Source: CAYVQU01 sp964453155 | GTDB taxonomy: Bacteria > Chloroflexota > Anaerolineae > Anaerolineales > UBA11858 | Assembly (NCBI GenBank): GCA_964453155.1 | Contig: CAYVQU010000228.1 | Span: 1 to 7,443 of the forward strand | Length of the DNA stretch: 7,443 nt | Direction of reading: 5' to 3' | Shown here: piece by piece, positions 1 to 5,531 of the stretch | Layout: each line of letters starts with the position of its first letter | How positions within the stretch are numbered: the first letter of the stretch is position 1 | Translations under genes and position numbers: made by a program | Notes under the pieces: model-generated | Databases searched by the model: none | Seen by the model: the letters and a program-made list of their open reading frames with translations, nothing else | What the model was told of the DNA's origin: nothing

Positions 1-62
1 TTAGCTCTTATTCAACAGTGGTGTAACTAACCACACTATTATGTTCTGCTACCGGAACCTCC

Positions 63-386
63 GTGAATGAAAATTATCCTGAATTTTCATCGCAATCACA
101 AAAAAATCTGCAACTCTATACCTTTGAGAATCCGCAATTTGGAAAGTGGGATCTTTCCGTCCGCAATGATGCTGGCGAAGATGTAGTTTACAGTATAGTC
201 ATCACTTCTCAGGATTGTGCGCCCCAAACCCCCACCCCCGAATTACCCCCAACGCCGACTCCCGAGCCAACCCCAATGCCGATTTCGGGTTATATCGAGT
301 ACGTCTCACCCGTAATCCCATTAGTGGGCTTCATCCTATTGGTATTGGTCATCTTCATTTTGGTGGAGAATCGCCGCCGTAAATAA
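63..386 (+). CDS. C-terminal part of a membrane-anchored surface protein (Pro/Thr-rich linker plus TM); possibly a gene remnant
   Basis: The product shows three parts. Residues 1-52 look like the end of an extracellular beta-sandwich, with a YTFENPQFGKWDLSV stretch resembling the tail of von Willebrand A/PPC-type secreted proteins. Residues 53-73 form a Thr-Pro/Glu-Pro linker. Residues about 83-101 form a hydrophobic helix followed by RRRK, so the domain should face outside with a short cytoplasmic tail. The only usable start is GTG at 63, with no Shine-Dalgarno before it. The frame is open from 27 and the sequence just before the GTG (GTS, then VNENYPEF) reads as part of the same fold. A TAA at 24-26 closes the frame. 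This therefore looks like the 3' end of a longer gene cut by a stop or frameshift, rather than a real 107-aa protein. The family call is by resemblance only. No function is assigned beyond surface anchoring. Confidence 0.5.
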   Translation: MNENYPEFSSQSQKNLQLYTFENPQFGKWDLSVRNDAGEDVVYSIVITSQDCAPQTPTPELPPTPTPEPTPMPISGYIEYVSPVIPLVGFILLVLVIFILVENRRRK

Positions 387-407
387 AATTGGTTGCGTAT
401 TAACGAT

Positions 408-443
408 AAAGGGTTGCGGGATCAAATTCCGCAACCCTTTTTT
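408..443 (+). terminator. Rho-independent terminator after the surface-protein gene
   Basis: A perfect 12-bp inverted repeat (AAAGGGTTGCGG at 408-419, CCGCAACCCTTT at 429-440) surrounds a 9-nt loop, and the T run continues to 443. It ends plus-strand transcription. It also overlaps the stop codon of the convergent flavoprotein gene (442-444). On the minus strand the stem is followed only by TTTATCG, so it may act weakly in that direction. Confidence 0.9.
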
Positions 444-1689
444 AGATCACTTTTTCAGCGGCTGATTTTCCGGCTAGCCAGCCGGTGGAGAATGCGGCCT
501 GCAGGTTGAAACCCCCGGTATCCGCATCAATGTCGATAACTTCTCCGGCGAAATATAAGCCAGAAACTAGTTTAGATTCCATGGTTTTTGGAGAGATTTC
601 TTTGGTGCTGATACCGCCTGCGGTCACTATTGCGTGCCGGAAGGAGCGGTGATCACCAATCTCCAGGCGAAAATTTTTCAACCAGTGGCGCAGTTTTTTG
701 CGTTCTTTGGCAGTAACTTGATGGCAAAGTTTTTCTTCAGGGATTTGAACCAGATCGACACACACCGGAATCATCTTTTGGGGTAACAAGCCTTTTAAGA
801 AGGTTTGAAATTGTTTTTTGCCATTCGCGTTTAAATCGCGGATCAAGCGTGAGTCTAGTTTCTGTTCATCTAGAGCGGGTTTGAGATCAATGCTGACGGC
901 AACGTTTTGATTTGCCCGTAAACCTGCCACCGCAGCCCGACTTAGGGTTAGGATGATTGGCCCTGAAACTCCGAAATGCGTGAACAACATTTCGCCAAAT
1001 TTTTGCTCTGTTTTTTTTTCGTCAAGCCAGAGGGTAACGGCCACATTGCGTAAGCTGAGACCCTGCAAGCGCTGCGCCGTTTCACCGATAGTGACCAAGG
1101 GAACTAAAGAGGGATGGATGGGAATGATTGTATGCCCAACTTTGCGAGCTAAGGTGTAGCCATCGCCAGTAGAGCCGGTTCCCGGGTAGGACGATCCACC
1201 AGTGGTAACAATCACCGCTTGAGTCTGGTATTCTTGATCTGGGGTCCGAACCCCCTGTATTTGCCCGGCTGTAGTTATCAATGCATCGACGGGGCTGTAA
1301 GTCCTAATGGTCACTTTTTGAGACCGACACCAGCGCTCCAGAGCCTGGACGACATCTTTCGATTGACCACTTTGGGGGAAAACGCGGCCGCCGCGTTCGG
1401 TAATCGTTGGCACCCCTTGGGCATGGAAAAAGGCTAAGAGATCATCTGAAAAATATCGATGGAATGCCTGCCGTAAGAACCGGCCAGTTTTCCCAAAATG
1501 GTCAATAAACTCTGGAATAGGAGCCGTATTCGTCAAATTACAGCGAAATTTCCCCGTGATGAATATTTTGCGGCCCGGTTGATCCATTTTTTCTAGCAAC
1601 AGTGTTTTGGCTCCGGTTGCGGCGGCCTGTCCAGCAGCCATCAGCCCAGCCGCACCCGCGCCGACCACAATGACATCAAACCTCGTCAT
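442..1689 (-). CDS. HI0933/YhiN/BaiN-family FAD-dependent oxidoreductase
   Basis: The 415-aa product is a flavoprotein of the HI0933-like (YhiN/BaiN) family, which is near its usual length. A Rossmann dinucleotide-binding motif lies at residues 8-16 (VGAGAAGLM, GxGxxG), with the ribose-binding acidic residue E33 ending the second strand. The family block GRKIFITGKFRCNLTN follows at 39-54. A second glycine-rich stretch (TTGGSSYPGTGSTGDGY) lies near 162-178. The C-terminal FAD block GEVIDIDADTGGFNLQ lies near 382-397. BaiN in gut clostridia is linked to bile-acid intermediate reduction, but most members have no known substrate, so only 'flavoprotein oxidoreductase' is supported. ATG at 1689 is preferred to an upstream TTG at 1722 because AGGAG lies 9 nt before it and because it overlaps the pyrophosphatase stop as ATGA. 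The two genes should be cotranscribed and translationally coupled. Confidence 0.93.
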   Translation of the reverse strand: MTRFDVIVVGAGAAGLMAAGQAAATGAKTLLLEKMDQPGRKIFITGKFRCNLTNTAPIPEFIDHFGKTGRFLRQAFHRYFSDDLLAFFHAQGVPTITERGGRVFPQSGQSKDVVQALERWCRSQKVTIRTYSPVDALITTAGQIQGVRTPDQEYQTQAVIVTTGGSSYPGTGSTGDGYTLARKVGHTIIPIHPSLVPLVTIGETAQRLQGLSLRNVAVTLWLDEKKTEQKFGEMLFTHFGVSGPIILTLSRAAVAGLRANQNVAVSIDLKPALDEQKLDSRLIRDLNANGKKQFQTFLKGLLPQKMIPVCVDLVQIPEEKLCHQVTAKERKKLRHWLKNFRLEIGDHRSFRHAIVTAGGISTKEISPKTMESKLVSGLYFAGEVIDIDADTGGFNLQAAFSTGWLAGKSAAEKVI

Positions 1690-2057
1690 ACCCACGGACT
1701 CCTCACTATTTCGGACTCCCAAAAACGCTCCTGAAACTCGACCAGGGCGTAAATTTGGTCATCAGAATAGTTGGCATCTTCCCGCATCAAGATCAATTTA
1801 TCATCACGGTCATTTTTTCGGTGGACTACAGCCCGGCAAATGCCCGTAAACGTTTCGAGCGGTTCAAATTCCCCTAAAACGTAGACATCCAATTCATCGC
1901 CATCGGGAGCCGGGACGCCAGGGATATAACCGTAATTAAGCGGATAAATAAATCCCCATTCGGGATGCCGGGAACCAAGGGGACGATCAATTTTGGCCGT
2001 AATTTTTTGCCCGATGAAGGAGAAGGCAGATTGAAACTTATTATGAGCGACGTCCAT
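1686..2057 (-). CDS. Inorganic pyrophosphatase, short subfamily
   Basis: The predicted enzyme hydrolyses pyrophosphate to two phosphates in the cytoplasm and so pulls biosynthetic reactions forward. The 123-aa sequence carries the family signature DGDELDV at residues 52-58, whose Asp residues (52, 54, 57) match the metal-binding aspartates of soluble family I pyrophosphatases. YPLNYGYIPG precedes it (38-47), and a DDKL segment at 85-88 corresponds to the later Asp/Lys pair. It is shorter than the classical 160-180 aa enzyme. However, the blocks DRPLGSRHP (24-32) and VEFQERFWESEIVRS (106-120) match a short subfamily of about 120 aa that I know from clostridia and relatives, so it appears intact rather than truncated. 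Activity of this subfamily is inferred from homology. The ATG at 2057 has no Shine-Dalgarno; the stop overlaps the next gene by 4 nt. Confidence 0.88.
   Translation of the reverse strand: MDVAHNKFQSAFSFIGQKITAKIDRPLGSRHPEWGFIYPLNYGYIPGVPAPDGDELDVYVLGEFEPLETFTGICRAVVHRKNDRDDKLILMREDANYSDDQIYALVEFQERFWESEIVRSPWV
1699..1703 (-). promoter_or_regulatory. Ribosome binding site that fixes the flavoprotein start
   Basis: Reading the minus strand, AGGAG sits 9 nt before the ATG at 1689-1687, inside the last codons of the pyrophosphatase gene. It supports the downstream ATG over the in-frame TTG at 1722, which would add 11 residues unlike the family. Confidence 0.75.
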
Positions 2058-2065
2058 AGGCCCAG

Positions 2066-2071
2066 ATCATA
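2066..2071 (-). promoter_or_regulatory. Possible minus-strand -10 box for the pyrophosphatase-flavoprotein operon
   Basis: TATGAT on the minus strand (2071 to 2066) would start transcription near 2059, leaving only about 2 nt before the ATG at 2057. This fits the lack of a Shine-Dalgarno. No convincing -35 box is visible. A competing minus-strand -10 (TATTAT, 2102 to 2097) overlaps the plus-strand box and would give a 5' leader of about 33 nt. Confidence 0.3.
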
Positions 2072-2095
2072 TCATGGATGTTTCCAATCTGGGCT

Positions 2096-2101
2096 TATAA
2101 T
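2096..2101 (+). promoter_or_regulatory. Consensus -10 box (TATAAT) of the alkyltransferase-like gene
   Basis: A perfect TATAAT ends 6 nt before the GTG at 2108, which places the expected transcription start at or next to the start codon. No recognisable -35 hexamer lies 16-18 nt upstream. The surrounding TTATAATA is nearly self-complementary, so the same bases could serve as a -10 for both divergent operons. Confidence 0.55.
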
Positions 2102-2107
2102 AGAGGG

Positions 2108-2428
2108 GTGAAACGGACAAAATTATATGCCCGTATTTATGCTGTTATCCAACAAATCCCAGTCGGTCAAGTTGCCACCTATGGTCAAATTGCGACTCTG
2201 GCAGGATATCCCGGTTATGCTCGTCAGGTCGGCTATGCCTTGCATGCAACCCCTGATGATGTGGAGGTCCCCTGGCACCGGGTTATCAACGCTAAAGGGG
2301 AGATCAGTTTAGGAGCACGCTCAGTTTATGGTGATATCCAACGCCAAATGTTGACGGCCGAGGGGGTCCAATTTAATGAGCGGGGCCGGATCAGTTTGAA
2401 AAAATATCAGTGGAATCCTGAAAAATGA
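2108..2428 (+). CDS. Alkyltransferase-like protein (ATL; MGMT fold without the acceptor cysteine)
   Basis: The 106-aa product matches the DNA-binding domain of O6-methylguanine-DNA methyltransferase. IPVGQVATYGQIA (17-29) is the typical opening of the helix-turn-helix region, and ARQVGYAL (38-45) carries R39 at the Arg-finger position. The active-site PCHR motif is replaced by PWHRV at 55-59, so W56 stands where the alkyl-accepting Cys would be. Proteins with Trp at this place (E. coli YbaZ type) bind O6-alkylguanine, flip it out and flag it for nucleotide excision repair. They do not remove the alkyl group. GTG at 2108 is chosen because family similarity begins there. The ATG at 2078 would add ten unrelated residues and start upstream of the -10 box. 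There is no usable Shine-Dalgarno; translation may be leaderless. The gene is followed after 30 nt by a methyltransferase and is probably cotranscribed with it. Confidence 0.9.
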   Translation: MKRTKLYARIYAVIQQIPVGQVATYGQIATLAGYPGYARQVGYALHATPDDVEVPWHRVINAKGEISLGARSVYGDIQRQMLTAEGVQFNERGRISLKKYQWNPEK

Positions 2429-2458
2429 GATGGTATCATTAGTTGTAAGGAGGTTTGT

Positions 2459-3205
2459 ATGGACTTCTTTGAATTGATGCAAATATCGACCCAACATCTG
2501 GAATTAACCAGCCCGGCGGCCCCAGAAAAACTATGGACAATTGGGCAGTATCTGGATTTGGATACCGATAAGTGGGTGGTGGATTTCGGCTGCGGCTATG
2601 GGCGTTCTTTAGCCTTGTGGGGTCAAGATTTTGGAATATCGGGGGTCGGGATCGATGTTCATTCTTTTTTGGCCCAACGTGCCAAAGAGCGGATTTCAGA
2701 TTTGAAGTTGGCAGACCGAATTGAAATAATTTGTGCCAATGCAATAGATTATGATTTTGAACCGGGAAAATATCATGTCGCGGCTTGTTTGGGGGCTTCA
2801 TTTATTTGGGGGGGATTTCGGCAAGCCATTAAACAAATGAGTGCCTGCTTGTGCCCGGGAGGCAAACTGATGATTGGGGAGCCCTATTACAATCAGGAGA
2901 AAATCCCGTCCGAACTACGGAAATTCGAAGGCGATTTGCACACCGAGTTTGAATTAATCCAAATTGCGCGCGCAGAGGGTTTTGATGTCGAATTTGTGGT
3001 TCGGGCCAGCCGTGACGATTGGGACCGTTATGTGTCTGCGAATTGGTATGGACTATTACGCTGGATCAACGCTAATCCTGAACATCCCGAGCGGCAATAT
3101 GTCATCAATTACTTGCATAAAAATCAGGATATGTACTTCAAATATCAACGTAAACTGGAGGGGTGGGCCATATATATTTTGACACCCATTCATTACGCAA
3201 CCTGA
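2459..3205 (+). CDS. Class I SAM-dependent methyltransferase
   Basis: The 248-aa product has the seven-strand methyltransferase fold. Motif I is VVDFGCGYGRS (40-50), which binds the methionine part of SAM. D66 in GVGIDVHS is the ribose-binding acidic residue ending strand 2. CANAIDYDF (92-100) is the adenine-contact region. LCPGGKLMIGEPYY (131-144) is the post-motif III strand and loop. The C-terminal 100 residues are rich in Trp, Tyr and Arg and probably form the substrate cap. The substrate cannot be read from sequence; small-molecule methylation is the general expectation for this group, and a nucleic-acid target is not excluded. A strong AAGGAGG lies 5 nt before the ATG. The gene sits 30 nt after the ATL gene, which suggests one transcript. 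No clear terminator follows it. Confidence 0.9.
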   Translation: MDFFELMQISTQHLELTSPAAPEKLWTIGQYLDLDTDKWVVDFGCGYGRSLALWGQDFGISGVGIDVHSFLAQRAKERISDLKLADRIEIICANAIDYDFEPGKYHVAACLGASFIWGGFRQAIKQMSACLCPGGKLMIGEPYYNQEKIPSELRKFEGDLHTEFELIQIARAEGFDVEFVVRASRDDWDRYVSANWYGLLRWINANPEHPERQYVINYLHKNQDMYFKYQRKLEGWAIYILTPIHYAT

Positions 3206-3378
3206 GAAATAGTGGCTGGTCTTAGGGATTGCCCTGGTGTTAACCACAGCAACTTCCACTGAAGGAATGAGAACACTTGGTTTTCTCTTGATTTTCTAAT
3301 ATCGCTTCAGGCTCGGATGTAGTATATTTAGAACGGAAAATAAAAGGAAAAATTCAAAAAGAGTTGAATAAGATTGTT

Positions 3379-3383
3379 GGAGG
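3379..3383 (+). promoter_or_regulatory. Ribosome binding site that fixes the start of the cyclic-nucleotide-domain gene
   Basis: GGAGG lies 5 nt before the ATG at 3389. An in-frame TTG at 3374 would place this site inside the coding region and adds only five residues, so the ATG is preferred. Confidence 0.7.
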
Positions 3384-3388
3384 CGGAT

Positions 3389-3838
3389 ATGGTTACAGCT
3401 AGTGATTTAACAAAAATAGAATTATTTGAGGGTATTGCAGAAGATAAACTAAGTAGTGTGGCGGACAAATTCGTAGAGCAAGAAGTTAAAGCTGGTGAAC
3501 AACTTTTCTGTGAAGGTTGTGAAGCCGATGAGTTTTATATCATGCTCGAGGGTAACATCACCCTCTCGATGAAATTGACCTCCCGGCCGGAGACTTTGGT
3601 TTTAGGGGTGATCAACAAATTTGGGCAAAGCTTTGGTTGGTCGGTGGTGGTATCGGCCAAACATTATACAGCGACAGCTGAAGCAAAAGAAGATTCGAAG
3701 ATTTTGGCAATCAAGGCCAATGATATGTTGAGTTTCTTGGATCAAGATTGTGAAACCGGTTATATGATATCTCGTCGGATGACCGAAATTGTCAGTAGCC
3801 GCTTGCGATATTATCGGGTTTTGTTGAAGACTTTCTAA
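3389..3838 (+). CDS. Stand-alone cyclic-nucleotide-binding (Crp/Fnr-type) domain protein
   Basis: The 149-aa protein is one cNMP-binding jelly roll and little else. The lead-in helix (LTKIELFEGIAEDKLSSVADKF, split at about 7-28) is typical of the family, and EVKAGEQLFCEGCEADEFYIMLEGNI (32-57) gives the first beta strands and the conserved Gly turn. SFGWSVVVSAKHYTATAEA (81-99) occupies the phosphate-binding cassette. A C-terminal helix (about 122-146) corresponds to the Crp dimerisation helix. No helix-turn-helix follows, so it should not bind DNA by itself. The Glu and Arg that hold cAMP in Crp appear replaced (GWS for GEL; HYT for RS). Binding of cAMP is therefore doubtful, and another small ligand or a purely structural role is possible. 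It is flanked by a 183-nt leader and a strong terminator, so it is likely a single-gene unit. No partner gene is obvious. Confidence 0.88.
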   Translation: MVTASDLTKIELFEGIAEDKLSSVADKFVEQEVKAGEQLFCEGCEADEFYIMLEGNITLSMKLTSRPETLVLGVINKFGQSFGWSVVVSAKHYTATAEAKEDSKILAIKANDMLSFLDQDCETGYMISRRMTEIVSSRLRYYRVLLKTF

Positions 3839-3857
3839 AAATTCAATTGTTTTCATT

Positions 3858-3888
3858 CAGGGCATCGACAGATGCCCTGTTTTGTTTT
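3858..3888 (+). terminator. Rho-independent terminator after the cyclic-nucleotide-domain gene
   Basis: A perfect 9-bp stem (CAGGGCATC at 3858-3866, GATGCCCTG at 3871-3879) with a GACA loop is followed by TTTTGTTTT. It lies 20 nt after the stop codon. It also shows that the DinB reading frame cannot sensibly start at the in-frame ATG at 3872, which is inside this stem. Confidence 0.93.
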
Positions 3889-3901
3889 AAATCAGTTAAA
3901 A

Positions 3902-3930
3902 TTGAACGTATTCAAATCTTTTGAGATGTT
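3902..3930 (+). promoter_or_regulatory. Possible promoter for the DinB-membrane protein operon
   Basis: TTGAAC (3902-3907) matches the -35 consensus at five of six bases, and a 17-nt spacer leads to GATGTT (3925-3930), which matches the -10 consensus at only three. A promoter is needed here because a strong terminator lies just upstream. The exact boxes are uncertain. Confidence 0.35.
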
Positions 3931-3948
3931 CCCATCAGTACAGACCCG

Positions 3949-3961
3949 GGTGACTGTCACC
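3949..3961 (+). repeat. 13-nt perfect inverted repeat in the DinB gene leader
   Basis: GGTGAC-T-GTCACC is a perfect two-fold symmetric site with one central base. It lies between the candidate -10 box and the Shine-Dalgarno at 3994. The form suits a dimeric repressor operator. A one-base centre is too tight for an RNA hairpin without opening the inner pairs, so a protein-binding site is the likelier reading. Confidence 0.5.
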
Positions 3962-3993
3962 TTTAAATTCAGGAACAACTCTTTCATATCCCC

Positions 3994-3998
3994 AGGAG
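3994..3998 (+). promoter_or_regulatory. Ribosome binding site that fixes the DinB-family start
   Basis: AGGAG lies 5 nt before the ATG at 4004. The upstream in-frame ATG at 3872 has no Shine-Dalgarno, sits in a terminator stem, and would add 44 residues unlike the family. Confidence 0.8.
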
Positions 3999-4003
3999 AG
4001 ATC

Positions 4004-4573
4004 ATGCTAGATTTTTCGGCTGTCCGCAACAAAGAAATGACATTTATTCAGCTAACGGCCAACCTGACGGTCGCGGACCTGCGTCGGCTTACCAACGAGA
4101 TGGTAGACGAGCAGTTACGTCTGATTTCGGAATGCACGGATGCGGATGTGGTCTTTGTGCCCGTAGATTCTGAGGCCCATGACCCTTACGCTGAAGATGA
4201 ATCCGATCTGAATTTGGCCTGGACATTGGGGCATCTCATCGTTCATGTGACGGCTTCGTCTGAAGAGGCCGCTTATCTGGCAGCTGAGCTGGCCCGGGGA
4301 GTGCCATATCGGGAAGGTCGCTCGCGGTATGAAGTCTATTGGGAGACGGTTGTTTCAATCGATCAATGTCGAGCCCGGCTTGAAGAAAGTCGGCGGATGC
4401 GCTTAGCGAGTCTTGACTTGTGGCCGGCTGCGCCGCATTTGGACAACGGCTATCAAACCAAATCGGGCCTGGAAGTAAATCCCTTAGTGCGGTTTGTATT
4501 TGGTCTCTCTCACGATGATAGTCACCTGGAACAAATCGCTGAAGTTGTTCGTCAGGCTAAGGTTAGTCGCTAA
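4004..4573 (+). CDS. DinB-superfamily (DinB_2-like) four-helix-bundle protein
   Basis: The 189-aa product has the layout of DinB/YfiT-like metal-binding four-helix bundles. An N-terminal helix (about 21-44) is followed by WTLGHLIVHV (73-82), with the helix-2 histidines H77 and H81. The last helix carries HDDSHLEQI (170-178), with H170 and H174, the HxxxHxxQI pattern typical of the fold. These His residues are the expected divalent-metal ligands. Members include thiol-transferases that use bacillithiol or mycothiol, along with many DNA-damage-induced proteins of unknown activity. The substrate cannot be set here. The loop at 57-69 is strongly acidic. The stop codon TAA overlaps the Shine-Dalgarno of the next gene (9 nt between genes), so the two are almost certainly cotranscribed. 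Confidence 0.82.
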   Translation: MLDFSAVRNKEMTFIQLTANLTVADLRRLTNEMVDEQLRLISECTDADVVFVPVDSEAHDPYAEDESDLNLAWTLGHLIVHVTASSEEAAYLAAELARGVPYREGRSRYEVYWETVVSIDQCRARLEESRRMRLASLDLWPAAPHLDNGYQTKSGLEVNPLVRFVFGLSHDDSHLEQIAEVVRQAKVSR

Positions 4574-4582
4574 GGAGTTACC

Positions 4583-5449
4583 ATGTCACCTTTTAGAAAA
4601 CTGATGGGAACACTCAAAGCAATTCTGGGTATTTTATGGGTTGGGGTATTTATTTTGGGGTGGATTTATGGTTTGCGGGGCATTGCCTGGGCTGCTGATC
4701 GGAGTGAAATTGCACTGACGGTTTTGGTGACTAATCTCAAAGATGTAAATTCACTATTGGGCGAGCTAACCCAGGTGGTTGATGAAGTCGATCAATCTAT
4801 TGGCACGATCGAGTCGAGTACGATCGATGCCAGTATCGCGGTCGGTGATACTCGGCCCATATTCGAGAAGTCTGCCCAGGTGATAACGGATGAAGTCCCA
4901 ACGGCCTTGGATGAGGTTCAGGCCTCCATGCCAAGTGTAATCGCCGCGGCGGCCTCCATTGATGATACGCTGCGGTTATTGTCAAAATTTAAATTTTCGG
5001 TGCCGATTCCGTTTGGGAGTAACTATGAAATTGGATTAGGGGTTAACTATGATCCTGAAGTCCCCCTTGAATTAGCGCTAGAAAACCTCAGTGGTAACCT
5101 GGAGGGTATCCCCGCAAGTATGCGGGCGATGGAGGCTGATTTGAAAACCACTGACGAAAACCTGATTGTGATGGGGGATGATTTACTCAATATGGCTTAC
5201 GATCTGGATTTGATTCGGGTACAGATGGCGGATATCAACCCCCAGGTGGAAACCATCATCACCAACTTAGCTGAAGTTCAAATCTCGATTTGGGAAATGC
5301 AGGACCGAATCCCCAAAGTGGCTGCCCAAACCCAAAGAATTTTCATCGGCGTGATGTTTTTGCTAATTATTTCTCAGATCCCCTCAATTTATATTGGATA
5401 TTTACTGGCAAAAGGAGAATATCCGCCGAAAATTGAAGGTGATAACTAA
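4583..5449 (+). CDS. Two-pass membrane protein with a large helical outside domain, function unknown
   Basis: I do not recognise the family. The 288-aa product starts with basic residues and a hydrophobic helix (about 12-30) and ends with a second one (about 253-274) before a short polar tail. About 220 residues between them should lie outside the membrane. Residues 40-130 and 165-250 are rich in Leu, Ile, Val, Asp and Glu at heptad-like spacing and predict long amphipathic helices or coiled coil. Between them, FKFSVPIPFGSNYEIGLG (136-153) looks like a short beta hairpin. A head-and-stalk or hairpin architecture fits, and signalling-receptor sensor regions are one analogy, but no HAMP, kinase or methyl-accepting module is present. 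TAAGGAG, 5 nt before the ATG, overlaps the DinB-family stop codon. A functional link with that protein is suggested by position only. Confidence 0.75.
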   Translation: MSPFRKLMGTLKAILGILWVGVFILGWIYGLRGIAWAADRSEIALTVLVTNLKDVNSLLGELTQVVDEVDQSIGTIESSTIDASIAVGDTRPIFEKSAQVITDEVPTALDEVQASMPSVIAAAASIDDTLRLLSKFKFSVPIPFGSNYEIGLGVNYDPEVPLELALENLSGNLEGIPASMRAMEADLKTTDENLIVMGDDLLNMAYDLDLIRVQMADINPQVETIITNLAEVQISIWEMQDRIPKVAAQTQRIFIGVMFLLIISQIPSIYIGYLLAKGEYPPKIEGDN

Positions 5450-5531
5450 TTTTCTCGCTGCTGGATGATGTTCCCTTCTAACCAGCCAACAAACTATCAA
5501 ACCAAATAACTGACCAACCAAGGAGGCCCCG

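Noticed and set aside
953..1849. Plus-strand frames opposite the flavoprotein and pyrophosphatase genes
   Set aside because: They are antisense to two clearly recognised genes and have no ribosome sites or family resemblance.
2439..2801. Minus-strand frame opposite the methyltransferase
   Set aside because: The product is low-complexity and rich in Pro, Asn and Arg, and the other strand encodes clear SAM-binding motifs.
3224..3235. AGGG-ATTG-CCCT hairpin after the methyltransferase gene
   Set aside because: The stem is only four pairs plus wobbles and no T tract follows, so it is not supported as a terminator.
3323..3328. TATATT as a -10 box for the cyclic-nucleotide-domain gene
   Set aside because: No -35 lies at a normal spacing (TTGATT at 3288 is 29 nt away). 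A promoter is likely in 3206-3388 but cannot be placed.
3872..4003. 44-codon N-terminal extension of the DinB-family gene from ATG 3872
   Set aside because: It starts inside a strong terminator stem, has no Shine-Dalgarno, is unlike the family, and a well-placed AGGAG precedes ATG 4004.
5460..5486. GCTGG...CCAGC inverted repeat between the membrane-protein and hydrolase genes
   Set aside because: Five pairs with a 17-nt loop and no T run is within chance. Nothing else is visible in this 82-nt gap except the ribosome site.
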